Source: Caldifarciminota bacterium (lineage in GTDB: Bacteria; Hydrothermota; Tepidihabitantia; Tepidihabitantales; Tepidihabitantaceae). From it: a stretch of DNA of 64,000 nt. The notes below the pieces were generated by a model. That model did no database searches, was not told the DNA's origin, and saw only the letters and a list, made by a program, of their open reading frames with translations. Made by a program: the position numbers and the translations under genes. Each line of letters begins with the position of its first letter. The stretch's first letter is position 1. Location of the stretch: contig JAOABP010000001.1 of the NCBI GenBank assembly GCA_026418295.1, positions 434,001-498,000 on the forward strand. The letters run 5' to 3'. Below are positions 16,814-25,918 of this stretch, in pieces.

Positions 16814-17881
16814 TCAACTCTGCCGGTTCTCAGATTTGGGATCTGCAACCGGCACACTCAATGTCAACCTGGTAGTCAGACGCTCCAGTTCCCGTGCCGC
16901 CTCCTCATAGCGGTTATGGGCGTTGGTCAGATGATTGCCGAGAATCTGAAATTTCTCCTGAAGACGGCTGATATCGGACTGCAGCCGGTCCAGATGGTCA
17001 AGGATCTCCTGCGCCCGCCGCTCGACCTGCATCCCCCGCAGACCAAGGACAATCGCCTGCAGGTAGGCATAAATTGTCCCGGGGGAGACAGGGATTACCC
17101 TGCGGGCGAACGCATAGTTCAGAATACCCTCATCCTGATCAGGAGCAGTAACGATTGTCTCATAGTAAACATTCTCTGCCGGGATGTACATCAGCGCAAA
17201 ATCAAAGGTCCCTTCATCCGGCAGGATATATTTCTGAGCGATGGCATCGATGTGTTTTTTCACCCTTTGCAAAAACTGCCGCCGGAGTGTCAGCCGTTCA
17301 TTCTCGTCGCCGGCTGCCAGCAGCCGCTGAAAATCCTCAAGCGGAAACTTGGCGTCAACCGGCACCAGTTTTCCCCCGAGTCGGACAACTGCGTCAACCT
17401 TTTCACCACTGCGAAACCGGTACTGCATTTCGTAATTATTGGGCACCATCTCCTGAAGAATATTCCCCAGAAAAAATTCACCCAGCACGCCACGCGGCTT
17501 GGGTGCTCTAAGAATGTCCTGCAGCGACATCAGATTCCTGCCGAGCTCAAGCATATTCTGAGCAGCGGCTGAAAGTTCACCCAGCCGCCGGTTCAACTCG
17601 CCACTCAGCTGGGCAGTATTGTCAAGTCGCGCCCCGACCGCATTTGTGCTCTCAAGCAGCACCTGCTGCATCTCCGCCAGCCGCTGATTCAGCAGCTGGG
17701 CATTTGCCTCCAGTGCACGAGCCTGTTCCTGACGAACCGTTTCAATCTGCTGGAGCAGCAGTGTCGCAGCCGCCGGCTCAGTGTCTCGGGGACGACGGAG
17801 CTGGAACAAGACCAGCACGAGAACGGCAAGAATAAGGGCACAGACGAGGAGAATGAGCAGTGCCAGCCCGGAACCGGCCAT
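16814..17881 (-). CDS. rmuC: DNA recombination protein RmuC
   Basis: RmuC proteins limit recombination at inverted repeats and have a PD-(D/E)xK-like nuclease domain. There are 355 residues: one N-terminal membrane segment (LALLILLVCALILAVLVLVL, 5-24), a coiled coil (LLLQQIETVRQEQARALEANAQLL and on), then the RmuC domain with GVLGEFFLGNILQEMVPNNYEMQYRF, VDAVVRLGGKLVPVDAKFPLEDFQ and FALMYIPAENVYYE. The ATG at 17881 lies 5 nt from a TATGCT -10, so the mRNA is probably leaderless. It is followed by the Asp-box secreted protein in the same unit. Confidence 0.95.
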   Translation of the reverse strand: MAGSGLALLILLVCALILAVLVLVLFQLRRPRDTEPAAATLLLQQIETVRQEQARALEANAQLLNQRLAEMQQVLLESTNAVGARLDNTAQLSGELNRRLGELSAAAQNMLELGRNLMSLQDILRAPKPRGVLGEFFLGNILQEMVPNNYEMQYRFRSGEKVDAVVRLGGKLVPVDAKFPLEDFQRLLAAGDENERLTLRRQFLQRVKKHIDAIAQKYILPDEGTFDFALMYIPAENVYYETIVTAPDQDEGILNYAFARRVIPVSPGTIYAYLQAIVLGLRGMQVERRAQEILDHLDRLQSDISRLQEKFQILGNHLTNAHNRYEEAARELERLTTRLTLSVPVADPKSENRQS

Positions 17882-17886
17882 AACTG

Positions 17887-17914
17887 AGCATAAACCAAAC
17901 CCGGTTCAGGTCAA
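17887..17914 (-). promoter_or_regulatory. Promoter of rmuC, leaderless type
   Basis: On the minus strand: TTGACC (17909-17914), 16-bp spacer, TATGCT (17887-17892), 5 nt to the ATG. Confidence 0.65.
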
Positions 17915-17948
17915 GTTTATATATGCTTAACCCGAACCGGGATTGCGG

Positions 17949-19607
17949 TTATTGCTGCTTCTGCTCCTTGGCGGCTGCCAGCCGTGCCAGCTCCATCCGG
18001 CGCAGTTCACCCCGGCGGATCTTGCCGCTGATCGTCTTGGGCAGCTCCTTCACAAACTCAATCTCGCGCGGATACTTGTAGGGTGCGGTCACCCTTTTGC
18101 AGTGTTCCTGCAGTTCCTTTACCAGCTGTTCTGACGGCTCGTAACCCGGCTTGAGGATGACGAAAGCCTTGACAATCTCACCACGCACCGGGTCCGGTTT
18201 ACCGATGACCGCCGACTCCTGAACCGCGGGATGCTCAATCAGTGCCGACTCCACTTCAAACGGTCCGATCCGGTAACCGGATGCCTTGATCACATCATCC
18301 GCCCGGCCGACAAACCAGAAATAGCCCTCCTCATCCTTGTACGCCTTGTCGCCGGTGTAGTACCAGTCACCCCGGAACGCCACCTGATTGGCATCGGGCT
18401 GATTCAGATACCCCTTGAAGATTCCCGGAGGATGAAACGGCCTGATCCGGATCGCAATATGCCCTTCCTCGCCAGCGGGCAACTCGTTACCTTCATCATC
18501 AACAATCGCCACATAATGTCCCGGTGTCGGCTTGCCCATTGAACCTTCCCTGATCGGCAGACAGGGGTAGTTTGCCAGCACCGCCACCGTCTCGGTCTGT
18601 CCGTAAAAATCATAGATCTTAAGTCCGGTTCCTGTCTCCCATGCCCGGATGACCTCCGGATTCAGCGGCTCGCCGGCAGAGACGCAGTGCCGCAGACTCA
18701 GCCGGTACTTCTTCAGGTCCTCCAGAATCAAAAGCCGGTAAGCGGTCGGTGGTGCGCAGAATGTGGTTACGCCGTAGCGTTCCAGCACCTCCAGCGCTGC
18801 CTTGGCATTGAACCTGCCCTTGGGATTGCGCTGAAGCACGGTGCAGCCGATGATCCACTGCCCGAAAAGCTTGCCCCAGGCGGTCTTTGCCCAGCCGGTA
18901 TCGGCGATCGTCCAGTGGATATCACTGGGCTGGAGATCATGAACAAATTTGGCGGTGACGATGTGAGCGAGCGGGTAGGCATGGGTGTGCTCAACCATCT
19001 TGGGATATCCGACCGTGCCGGAGGTGAAGTAAATGAGCAGCGGATCGCTTGTCCGCGTCCGAATTCGTTCCTTTACCTCAGGTGCCGCCTTCTCCATCTC
19101 CTCCTCATAGCTGATCCAGCCTTCCTGCTGGCCGCCGACGATAAACACCGCCTTCAGATTCGGACAGTTCTGCTGAATATCTCTGATCTTGAAGGCGTTG
19201 TCAATATCAGTAATTGCAAAAGCGGCACCGGAACTGTTGAGCCGGTATTCAATATCCTTGGGCATTGACAGCGTTGGTGTCGGCATGAAAACGACGCCGG
19301 CTTTCATTGCCCCAAGCACCGCCACATACCACTCTGGAATCCGGGGCAGCAGCACCAGCAGCCGGTCTCCCGGCCTGGCGCCGGCCGCCATCAGCACATT
19401 GGCAAAACGGTTGGAGAGCCGGCTCAGCTCCCAGAAGGTGTGCTTCTGGGCTACTTTCGGGTCGTCGGCGACCGAAATCAGCGCCAGCTTCGTCCGGTCC
19501 TTCTCTGCCCAGGAGTCCACGGTATCATAGGCGAAGTTGTAGAATTCAGGAATTTCCCACTTGAAGCTGCGATAGGTCTCTTCATAATTTTCCATATTGT
19601 GCTTCAT
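17949..19607 (-). CDS. Acyl-CoA synthetase (AMP-forming, medium-chain/ACSM-like)
   Basis: It activates a carboxylic acid to its acyl-CoA through an acyl-adenylate. It has 552 residues. Motifs: the P-loop-like YFTSGTVGYPKMVEHTHAY, the adenylate-binding YDFYGQTETV, the hinge region YYTGDKAYKDEEGYFWFVGRADDVIKASGYRIGP, and the C-terminal catalytic lysine in PKTISGKIRRGELR. Overall it resembles ACSM/medium-chain enzymes more than acetyl-CoA synthetase, which are usually about 650 residues. The start at 19607 has GAAAGGTGG 8 nt upstream. It is transcribed alone, divergently from the serpin. The physiological substrate is not determined. Confidence 0.9.
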   Translation of the reverse strand: MKHNMENYEETYRSFKWEIPEFYNFAYDTVDSWAEKDRTKLALISVADDPKVAQKHTFWELSRLSNRFANVLMAAGARPGDRLLVLLPRIPEWYVAVLGAMKAGVVFMPTPTLSMPKDIEYRLNSSGAAFAITDIDNAFKIRDIQQNCPNLKAVFIVGGQQEGWISYEEEMEKAAPEVKERIRTRTSDPLLIYFTSGTVGYPKMVEHTHAYPLAHIVTAKFVHDLQPSDIHWTIADTGWAKTAWGKLFGQWIIGCTVLQRNPKGRFNAKAALEVLERYGVTTFCAPPTAYRLLILEDLKKYRLSLRHCVSAGEPLNPEVIRAWETGTGLKIYDFYGQTETVAVLANYPCLPIREGSMGKPTPGHYVAIVDDEGNELPAGEEGHIAIRIRPFHPPGIFKGYLNQPDANQVAFRGDWYYTGDKAYKDEEGYFWFVGRADDVIKASGYRIGPFEVESALIEHPAVQESAVIGKPDPVRGEIVKAFVILKPGYEPSEQLVKELQEHCKRVTAPYKYPREIEFVKELPKTISGKIRRGELRRMELARLAAAKEQKQQ

Positions 19608-19649
19608 AACTTATACCACCTTTCTTTTTTAATTTGATTCGGAACTCAT

Positions 19650-19677
19650 ATCATAACCGGCACAATCGGCAAGTCAA
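19650..19677 (-). promoter_or_regulatory. Promoter of acyl-CoA synthetase gene
   Basis: On the minus strand: TTGACT (19672-19677), 16-bp spacer, TATGAT (19650-19655), then a leader of about 40 nt with a Shine-Dalgarno. Confidence 0.65.
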
Positions 19678-19710
19678 GCCCCTCAATCCTGGCTATGATG
19701 TTGTATTAAT

Positions 19711-19740
19711 TTGACTTGCCGGCTTGAGAACTCATATTGT
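19711..19740 (+). promoter_or_regulatory. Promoter of serpin gene, leaderless type
   Basis: TTGACT (19711-19716), 18-bp spacer, TATTGT (19735-19740), then 6 nt to the ATG at 19747. No Shine-Dalgarno is present. Confidence 0.55.
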
Positions 19741-19746
19741 CTTACT

Positions 19747-20940
19747 ATGTGCACCTTATTACTGCTTTCACTTTTCAGCTCCCCGCTGCGCGGTGCCAAC
19801 CCGCCGGTTGCGCCGGAGCTGTTAGCTGCAGCCAAGAACCGGTTTGGCTTTGCCCTGCTGAATGAACTTGCCGCCGTCCAGCCGGCAGAAAATCTGCTCA
19901 TCTCCCCCTATTCAATCGCTACCGCGCTGACGATGACCGCAAACGGAGCTGCGAGCGAGACAAAGAATGTGATGCTGAAGACACTGTCATTATCCGGCAT
20001 CCGGACTGAAGAGCTCAACCCGGGGGAGAAAAACCTTCTCGATTCCCTGATTACCGCCCGTCGGAATGATGTCACACTGGAAATTGCAAATTCAATCTGG
20101 GCACGGCAGGGGATTGCCTTCAAATCTGCCTTCCGGCAGGAACTGCAGCACTTCTACTCAGCCGAACTGTTCACCCTTGACTTCAATTCACCCGATGCTG
20201 CCAGCCGGATCAACAGCTGGGTCAGCCGCAGGACCCATGACAAAATCCGCTCCATCATCAGCCGGATCAACCCCGAACATGCGCTGTTTCTGATCAATGC
20301 GGTCTATTTCAAGGGCAAGTGGCAGCAGCCCTTTGACCCTCAGCTGACTGCCGAAGATGTCTTCTATCTGCCGGACAACCGCACGGTCAGGGTCCAGATG
20401 ATGCACCGGTCCGGAAAGTTCAGCTATTTTGCCGGCGCCGGCTTTGAAGCGGTGGAACTGCCCTATGGTCAGGGCAAAATCAGCATGTTTCTACTCCTGC
20501 CGGAAGAAAAAACCGGTCTGCCGGCACTGCTCAAACAGCTCACCATGGAAAACTGGTCCGCCTGGCGTACTCAGTTTGCCTCCCGCCAGGGTCAGATTGC
20601 CCTGCCGCGCTTCCAGATTGAGTATGAACAGAGCCTGAAACCGGCACTGAGCCGGCTGGGCATGGAACTGGCATTTGACCTCAACCGGGCGAACTTTTCC
20701 GCCATGTGTTCCCAGCCGCGTCTGGCGATCGGTGATGTCAAGCACAAAAGCTTCATCGAGGTCAATGAGGAAGGCACAGAGGCGGCAGCGGTCACCTCAG
20801 TGGAAATGGTGATGACCGCAATCCCGGTAAACACCTTCAATCTGGTTTTCAACCGGCCCTTTCTGTTTCTGATTCAGGACAACACGACCGGCACAATTCT
20901 CTTCATCGGCACGGTCGTTCATCCCGCTCCGGAAAAATAG
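19747..20940 (+). CDS. Secreted serpin (serine protease inhibitor)
   Basis: 397 residues. The signal peptide is MCTLLLLSLFSSPLRGA. Serpin signatures are complete: NLLISPYSIATALTMTANGA, FLINAVYFKGKWQQPFD, the breach motif KHKSFIEVNEEGTEAAAVTS (intact hinge, small residues at P12-P9) and FNRPFLFLIQDNTTGTILFIGTVVHP at the end. An intact hinge means it should act as a true suicide inhibitor. Counting from the hinge Gly (P15) puts P1-P1' near Thr-Ala in EMVMTAIPV, a hydrophobic or small loop. Elastase- or subtilisin-like targets are suggested, but P1 is uncertain because the loop is about three residues longer than in antitrypsin. The reading frame opens upstream at 19711, but that TTG is the -35 element. 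Confidence 0.93.
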   Translation: MCTLLLLSLFSSPLRGANPPVAPELLAAAKNRFGFALLNELAAVQPAENLLISPYSIATALTMTANGAASETKNVMLKTLSLSGIRTEELNPGEKNLLDSLITARRNDVTLEIANSIWARQGIAFKSAFRQELQHFYSAELFTLDFNSPDAASRINSWVSRRTHDKIRSIISRINPEHALFLINAVYFKGKWQQPFDPQLTAEDVFYLPDNRTVRVQMMHRSGKFSYFAGAGFEAVELPYGQGKISMFLLLPEEKTGLPALLKQLTMENWSAWRTQFASRQGQIALPRFQIEYEQSLKPALSRLGMELAFDLNRANFSAMCSQPRLAIGDVKHKSFIEVNEEGTEAAAVTSVEMVMTAIPVNTFNLVFNRPFLFLIQDNTTGTILFIGTVVHPAPEK

Positions 20941-21716
20941 AGCCCGGGCCGGCGGTCGGCGATCAGATCATTGCGCGGGGTAACCGTCTTGTTCAGCGCC
21001 AGCGCAGGATTAATATCCACAATCTCCAGTTTCTCATCTTCAGCACTGGCGCGGGCAAGCACCGTTCCTTCCGGACTGATGATCTGACTCTGACCGGTAA
21101 AATTCATCACCCGGCTGCCCAGCGCTTCAGTGCCGGTGCGGTTGGCTAAAATCCAGAAGACCCGGTTCTCCTGCGCCCGGGTGATGGTCATTGACTGGGC
21201 ATAATTCAGCACCAGATTTGCCGGATGGCAGACAATCTGCGCACCCCGCAGCACGAGCGAACGGGCGCTCTCCGGGAAGAAGTAGTCAAAACAGACCAGC
21301 ATCCCTACGGTAACGGTATCAACCCTGAATACGGGGAAAGGCAGATCACCGGGATCAAAGATGTCCTTCTCATCGTTGAACAGATGAACCTTCCGGTACA
21401 CATGAATTGAACCATTTGGGGTAAAAAGCAGGGCGGAATTAAAAATACTGGCGCCCGCCTTCTCGGCGGCACCGAGCACCAGACTGAAGTTTTTCTCCGC
21501 ACAGAAGTTAGCCAGCCGGCTGCAGACCGGTGCATCCGGCAGCTTGAGGGCATAGCGGGCAAGCTCCTCCCGGCTGGCAAACAGATATCCGCTTAAACAC
21601 AACTCCGGCAGCACAATCAGGTCAGCGTTAACTCCTTTCAGCCGAGCAAAGATCCGGTTCAGATTTTCCTCCAGCGCTCTGGGCTTGGGGGCAAACTGAT
21701 AGAATCCGACCCGCAT
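20919..21716 (-). CDS. Carbon-nitrogen hydrolase (nitrilase superfamily)
   Basis: 265 residues from the ATG at 21716, which is 4 nt after the stop of the lyase gene, so the two are translated from one message. The Glu-Lys-Cys triad is visible in LPELCLSGY, YRKVHLF and LVCFDYFFPE. C-terminal segments HPANLVLNYAQSMTITRAQENRVF and VDINPALA also fit. It hydrolyses an amide or nitrile side chain; the substrate is unknown. Coupling to a PLP lyase that releases ammonia and pyruvate hints at amino-acid catabolism. It overlaps the convergent serpin gene by 22 bp. Longer in-frame openings upstream lie within the lyase gene and are not believed. Confidence 0.88.
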   Translation of the reverse strand: MRVGFYQFAPKPRALEENLNRIFARLKGVNADLIVLPELCLSGYLFASREELARYALKLPDAPVCSRLANFCAEKNFSLVLGAAEKAGASIFNSALLFTPNGSIHVYRKVHLFNDEKDIFDPGDLPFPVFRVDTVTVGMLVCFDYFFPESARSLVLRGAQIVCHPANLVLNYAQSMTITRAQENRVFWILANRTGTEALGSRVMNFTGQSQIISPEGTVLARASAEDEKLEIVDINPALALNKTVTPRNDLIADRRPGLYFSGAG

Positions 21717-21720
21717 CAGT

Positions 21721-23397
21721 TCAGACAAACCGGAACCGGCTCTTGAAATGGCGGAGCGGCAGTTCAGCGCCGTAAACCACCTCAACTTTGGGAATACGCG
21801 CCCGGTGTTCATAAAGCAGCCGGATAACTTCAGCGCAGGCAAAAAGGTCCTGGTCCTCATAGGCAAGCCGGGACACCGCTGCCCGGACGAAGTTGTTGCG
21901 GGGGACAGGCACATCCTCAAGCTCAAAGGCGTAAACCCCCAGTTCACACAGCCGGTGTCCGGCAACAAGCAGCAGCGCCACCAGCGCCACTCCGGGATAG
22001 TCACGGTCCTGAACCGGAACATCATCAAAAAACCGGTCCACATCCAGATAGACCGCATGCCCGCCTGCGGGCCTGAGCACCGGAATGCGGTCACGGGCAA
22101 GCCTTTCGGCAAAACGCCGGACCTGTTCAATCCGGGCGGACAGATACTCGTGCCGCACCACCATCCGCAGTCCTTCGGCGATCGCCTTCAGGTCTCTGCC
22201 CGCCAGTCCGCCATAAGTCGGATGGCCCTCAGTCAGAATCTGATAATCGGTGAGCCGGGGCAGAATCTGCTGATAATCGGTCAGCCGGGCAAAAAGTCCG
22301 TCCGGCCGGATCACCAGCGCACCACCGATATTTACCAGCCCGTCCTTTTTCAGACTGATATGAAACCCGTCCGGATATTCAAACATCTGCCGGACGATCT
22401 CGGCAACATCTTTATTCCGGAACTCACCTTCCCGTTCGCGGATAAACCAGGCGTTCTCAGCAAAACGGCAGGCATCAAAAAAGAACGGGATATTTTTCTG
22501 CCGGGTCAGCTCCCGCACCGCCCGGATATTTGCCATTGAGACCGGCTGACCACCACCGGTATTATTAGTAACCGTCAGATAGACCAGCGGAATATGCTGA
22601 TGAATCTTATCCAGCAGTTCAGCGAGCTCAGTAATATTGATATTACCCCGGAACGGAAACTGCTCATCATTCTGCCGGTGCTCATCACAGTTGAGATTCA
22701 GTGGAACGATACTGCAGTCGGCGATATTGGCTTCGGTCGTGTCAAAATGGCCGTTACTGGGAATAACAAACCTCGGCTCGGCACCGCTCCTTTTCCGCAC
22801 CCGCTCTGCCGCCCGTCTCAGCCGGGCAAAAACACCGGTCCGGTCAGCAACCCCATTCAGCACCTCGACAAGAGGCGGAACATCCCGCTGTCCCAGCATC
22901 CGGGACAGATTGGAGAACAGTGCATGCTCAGCCGCCCGGCCCTGGTGAAAAATGAAAAGGGTCTGGAGGGTACCGGTCAGTTCCTGCTGCCACTGAGGCC
23001 CGAAGGTTCTGCCGATCTGCTCATTCAGCTCATAATACCCCTCATTCGAGCCGTAAGCCTCATCGCCCAGAAGCATCTGCGCCCACTGCTCCATGGTCAT
23101 CGTCGTGGTACCGGAGTCAGAAAGCAGGTCACAACCGGGCAGAAGCTGCGCCGGATAGAGAAACGGATTCAGTCCGGTCTGCTCTACCAGTTCCCGCCGT
23201 GCCCGCACCGAATGCAGTGGACAGCCGGTGGTATTGAAAAAATGCCGGACCTGCTCACAGTCATGTCCGGTGTGGGCACGGAACCGCACCGCCGCATTCC
23301 GGTAGGCACGGGGCTGAAAATACCTTCCGGGCTGAGGTGCAAGACTGAACAGCTCCTCAAACCGGGAAATAAAAAAATCAATATTGTTACTGCTCAT
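21721..23397 (-). CDS. Tryptophanase/tyrosine phenol-lyase family PLP enzyme, N-terminally extended
   Basis: A beta-eliminating lyase that cleaves an aromatic amino acid to pyruvate, ammonia and the aromatic leaving group. Family motifs: CDLLSDSGTTTMTMEQWAQML, GDEAYGSNEGYYEL, YLTVTNNTGGGQPVSMAN, FFFDACRFAENAWFI and the PLP-lysine in HISLKKDGLVNIGG (K351 by alignment). At 558 residues it is about 85 longer than E. coli TnaA. It has an extra N-terminal stretch (1-60) and a roughly 35-residue insertion after HQGRAAEHAL (residues 162-205). Whether it prefers tryptophan, tyrosine or another substrate cannot be told. AGGGAG precedes the ATG. It is followed by a nitrilase at 4 nt. Confidence 0.85.
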   Translation of the reverse strand: MSSNNIDFFISRFEELFSLAPQPGRYFQPRAYRNAAVRFRAHTGHDCEQVRHFFNTTGCPLHSVRARRELVEQTGLNPFLYPAQLLPGCDLLSDSGTTTMTMEQWAQMLLGDEAYGSNEGYYELNEQIGRTFGPQWQQELTGTLQTLFIFHQGRAAEHALFSNLSRMLGQRDVPPLVEVLNGVADRTGVFARLRRAAERVRKRSGAEPRFVIPSNGHFDTTEANIADCSIVPLNLNCDEHRQNDEQFPFRGNINITELAELLDKIHQHIPLVYLTVTNNTGGGQPVSMANIRAVRELTRQKNIPFFFDACRFAENAWFIREREGEFRNKDVAEIVRQMFEYPDGFHISLKKDGLVNIGGALVIRPDGLFARLTDYQQILPRLTDYQILTEGHPTYGGLAGRDLKAIAEGLRMVVRHEYLSARIEQVRRFAERLARDRIPVLRPAGGHAVYLDVDRFFDDVPVQDRDYPGVALVALLLVAGHRLCELGVYAFELEDVPVPRNNFVRAAVSRLAYEDQDLFACAEVIRLLYEHRARIPKVEVVYGAELPLRHFKSRFRFV

Positions 23398-23452
23398 TTT
23401 TAACTCCCTGGCATTTCTGACTGAGAAAACCCCGGACGCGTGTGCACTCAGA

Positions 23453-23480
23453 AAAATAGCCGGTCAGGGATCAAAGTCAA
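23453..23480 (-). promoter_or_regulatory. Promoter of tryptophanase-like gene
   Basis: On the minus strand: TTGACT (23475-23480), 16-bp spacer, TATTTT (23453-23458), then a leader of about 55 nt ending in AGGGAG before the ATG. Confidence 0.6.
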
Positions 23481-23502
23481 GTTTACTTGCCCGATATCTG
23501 CT

Positions 23503-25824
23503 CTAACGGACGATAATCAGCCTCCGGATTTGTGCCGGTTCCTGCCGGTTGCTGCTGACGATAAAATAGACCCCGGGTGCAATTCCGCCCAGCTCGTTAA
23601 CTCCGGGCTTGAGCATCTGCACCCGCCTGCCTGCCGGATCAGCGAGATAAAACTGCGGACTCGCCCCCTGGAACTCAAGAGGGAGCCTCAGCTGGCGGCA
23701 CACCACGGTTGGCAGAGAACGGCTGTCGCTTAAAACCGGCTTCTGTTCGCCGACGCCTACCATTGTCGTATCCCGGATGACCGCCAGCCCGCCTATCGCC
23801 GGCACGCTGAAAAACATCCGCCGGTTCGGCGGACTGAATGCGCAGCTCACCGTCCCACCCGGCAGGGGAATCTCATTCACCACCCGGTTACGCTGACAGT
23901 CAAAAATTGTCACCCCGCGCTCAGCACCAAAATAGATCCTGCTTGCAATCGTATCCACTGCCCAGCACGGACCGGCAAAATCGCCCACCACCGTATCCAC
24001 CACTGCCGGCAGGACCGGATCGACCACATACATTGTATCACCGTATGCCGGAAGATAGAGCCGGCGGTTCACCGGGTTGTAAATCACGTAATATACACCA
24101 TAACGGAAATAAAGCATCCCGGTAACCGTATGAGTAGAGCAGTCAATGAACACCAGTGAATCCCGATACCAGGAGAACACCGCCACCAGATTCAATCCGG
24201 GAAGCGGATAAAGCGATCTCGGATAGCAGCCCGGACTGATCTCCGCCACCCGCCGGCGTCCGGCAACATCATAAGCGACCAGCCGGCGGGTATCAGCGCC
24301 TTCCGCAAAGTAGAGGCGTCCGGCAGCATAACCCAGCAGGGCGGGAAAGGAATCGGTCATGACATACTCATCAATTGAGTCGGTCTCGCAGTTCAAACCG
24401 TGCAACCCGGTCCATTGTTCACTCAGAATAAAGTAAATCCGGTTCTGCTCCGTTGCCCGCACCGGCTGTAACGGAACTCCGGACACGGAAATGATTTTGC
24501 TGAGCGTATCCTCCGGACATTCAATAACCGCAATCGCTCCCTCCTCCTGGGGGAACACATAAACCCGGTTGAAATCGGGAACCTCAATCAGTTCCGTAAT
24601 ACTGAACGGAATCTCAATCGGAAATCCGACCCGGCCGGTGGCGCAGTCTACCGGAAAAACGGTATCACTATTAACGATGCAGAAGATCCGGTCGGTACCT
24701 GAAATGTAGGTAAGCTTACGGGGCCACGGCGCCTCGGTTGACACCCTGCCCACCACTGCGCCTGTTCTACCATCGTAAAATGTCACACGATCACTGCCTG
24801 TCTCCGCACAGTAAATGATATTCTGACGCGGATTGTATGCCAGCCCGGACGGTTCCCGCCCCGGTGTCGGCACCTGCCGGACCAGCTCATCGGTGACCCC
24901 GTCAATCACCACCAGACTGTCAAGATCGGTGAGCGACACATAGACCAGATTGTCAACTGAGTCCCAGACCAGCCCGCCCTGCACCTCCTCACCGAGATAG
25001 AGCCACCGGATCAGGGTATCGGCCCGGGCATCGTAGATGCCGAACCAGTCTCCATCTCCATCCGCACAGTAAAATTTTCCGCTGACCGGATTCAGACACA
25101 GGCGGTGCGGCTCATAGCCGGCAACGAGCCACCGGAGCACCGAATCCCGCTCACAGTCCACCACCGCAATGTCCTCATCATAACCTTCAGCGATATAAAG
25201 CCGGTTGGTCTGCTCATTATAAAGTGTCGTATAGGGACCGGCACCGGTATAGAAGGTTCTGATCACCCGGTTCTGGTGGCAGTCAAATACCGCCACCCTT
25301 TCATTGGTCATCACACAGTAAACCTTGTTCACTCTCGGAGCACAGGCGATAGCTGCTGAAGGACCGGGCAGACCGACATGCATAATCAGCGTATCACTGG
25401 CAGCATCAATGACGCTGAGCAGATTGCCGCCCGCAGCATAAATCCGGTTGTTCGCCGGGTTATAGCAGATATGCTCGGTAGTATAACCCGGACTGATCGT
25501 CCGGATGATCCGGCTAGCGGCAGCATCAATCACCACCACCTCCGTGCCCGCAACATAAAGCTTGTTTGCCTGCGGATGGTAACAGAAGCCGGCAGGATAA
25601 GCGGGCAGGTCAATCCGGGCAATCTTTCTGCCGGAAACACCGTCAAATACCAGCACCACCGGGCCATCGCCAAACACAAAGACATTGTTATTACCGGGGT
25701 TGTAAAATATCCGGTCCGGTGCATACGGTCCGTTCAGTGAATCACCGAGATAGATATACCGCTCCAGCCACTGGGCGGTAAGGATGCTCACCAGCAGGGC
25801 AGAAAAAACTGCCACCCGCTTCAT
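23503..25824 (-). CDS. Secreted YVTN-type beta-propeller protein with sorting tail
   Basis: 773 residues from the ATG at 25824, which follows AGGAGGTGGT. Signal peptide MKRVAVFSALLVSILTA. The body contains about a dozen YVTN/NHL-like blades such as NRIYAAGGNLLSVIDAASDT, NRLYIAEGYDEDIAVVDC and NLVYVSLTDLDSLVVIDG, in which a blade strand 'VVIDG/VIDAA' recurs. The last residues form the tail QMLKPGVNELGGIAPGVYFIV. Surface-exposed, perhaps a binding or scaffold protein. The cysteine placed in each blade (VDC, FDC) may cross-link the propeller. A start 51 nt upstream is in frame but lacks a Shine-Dalgarno. Confidence 0.85.
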   Translation of the reverse strand: MKRVAVFSALLVSILTAQWLERYIYLGDSLNGPYAPDRIFYNPGNNNVFVFGDGPVVLVFDGVSGRKIARIDLPAYPAGFCYHPQANKLYVAGTEVVVIDAAASRIIRTISPGYTTEHICYNPANNRIYAAGGNLLSVIDAASDTLIMHVGLPGPSAAIACAPRVNKVYCVMTNERVAVFDCHQNRVIRTFYTGAGPYTTLYNEQTNRLYIAEGYDEDIAVVDCERDSVLRWLVAGYEPHRLCLNPVSGKFYCADGDGDWFGIYDARADTLIRWLYLGEEVQGGLVWDSVDNLVYVSLTDLDSLVVIDGVTDELVRQVPTPGREPSGLAYNPRQNIIYCAETGSDRVTFYDGRTGAVVGRVSTEAPWPRKLTYISGTDRIFCIVNSDTVFPVDCATGRVGFPIEIPFSITELIEVPDFNRVYVFPQEEGAIAVIECPEDTLSKIISVSGVPLQPVRATEQNRIYFILSEQWTGLHGLNCETDSIDEYVMTDSFPALLGYAAGRLYFAEGADTRRLVAYDVAGRRRVAEISPGCYPRSLYPLPGLNLVAVFSWYRDSLVFIDCSTHTVTGMLYFRYGVYYVIYNPVNRRLYLPAYGDTMYVVDPVLPAVVDTVVGDFAGPCWAVDTIASRIYFGAERGVTIFDCQRNRVVNEIPLPGGTVSCAFSPPNRRMFFSVPAIGGLAVIRDTTMVGVGEQKPVLSDSRSLPTVVCRQLRLPLEFQGASPQFYLADPAGRRVQMLKPGVNELGGIAPGVYFIVSSNRQEPAQIRRLIIVR

Positions 25825-25847
25825 ACCACCTCCTGGTTGACAATCAG

Positions 25848-25875
25848 ATTTTACCCCCCTCCCCGATTCTGTCAA
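25848..25875 (-). promoter_or_regulatory. Promoter of YVTN propeller gene
   Basis: On the minus strand: TTGACA (25870-25875), 16-bp spacer, TAAAAT (25848-25853), then a leader with AGGAGG before the ATG at 25824. Confidence 0.65.
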
Positions 25876-25884
25876 GCATTCGAT

Positions 25885-25912
25885 TTGACATCTCCCTTCC
25901 GTCCGGTTTAAT
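25885..25912 (+). promoter_or_regulatory. Promoter of exported hypothetical gene, leaderless type
   Basis: TTGACA (25885-25890), 16-bp spacer, TTTAAT (25907-25912), 6 nt to the GTG start at 25919. It is divergent from the YVTN propeller promoter, with the two -35 hexamers 9 bp apart. Confidence 0.6.
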
Positions 25913-25918
25913 CATATC

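Noticed and set aside
21717..22130. N-terminal extension of the nitrilase inside the lyase gene
   Set aside because: It is an alternate frame of the lyase coding region and lacks nitrilase homology; the family begins at MRVGFYQFAP.
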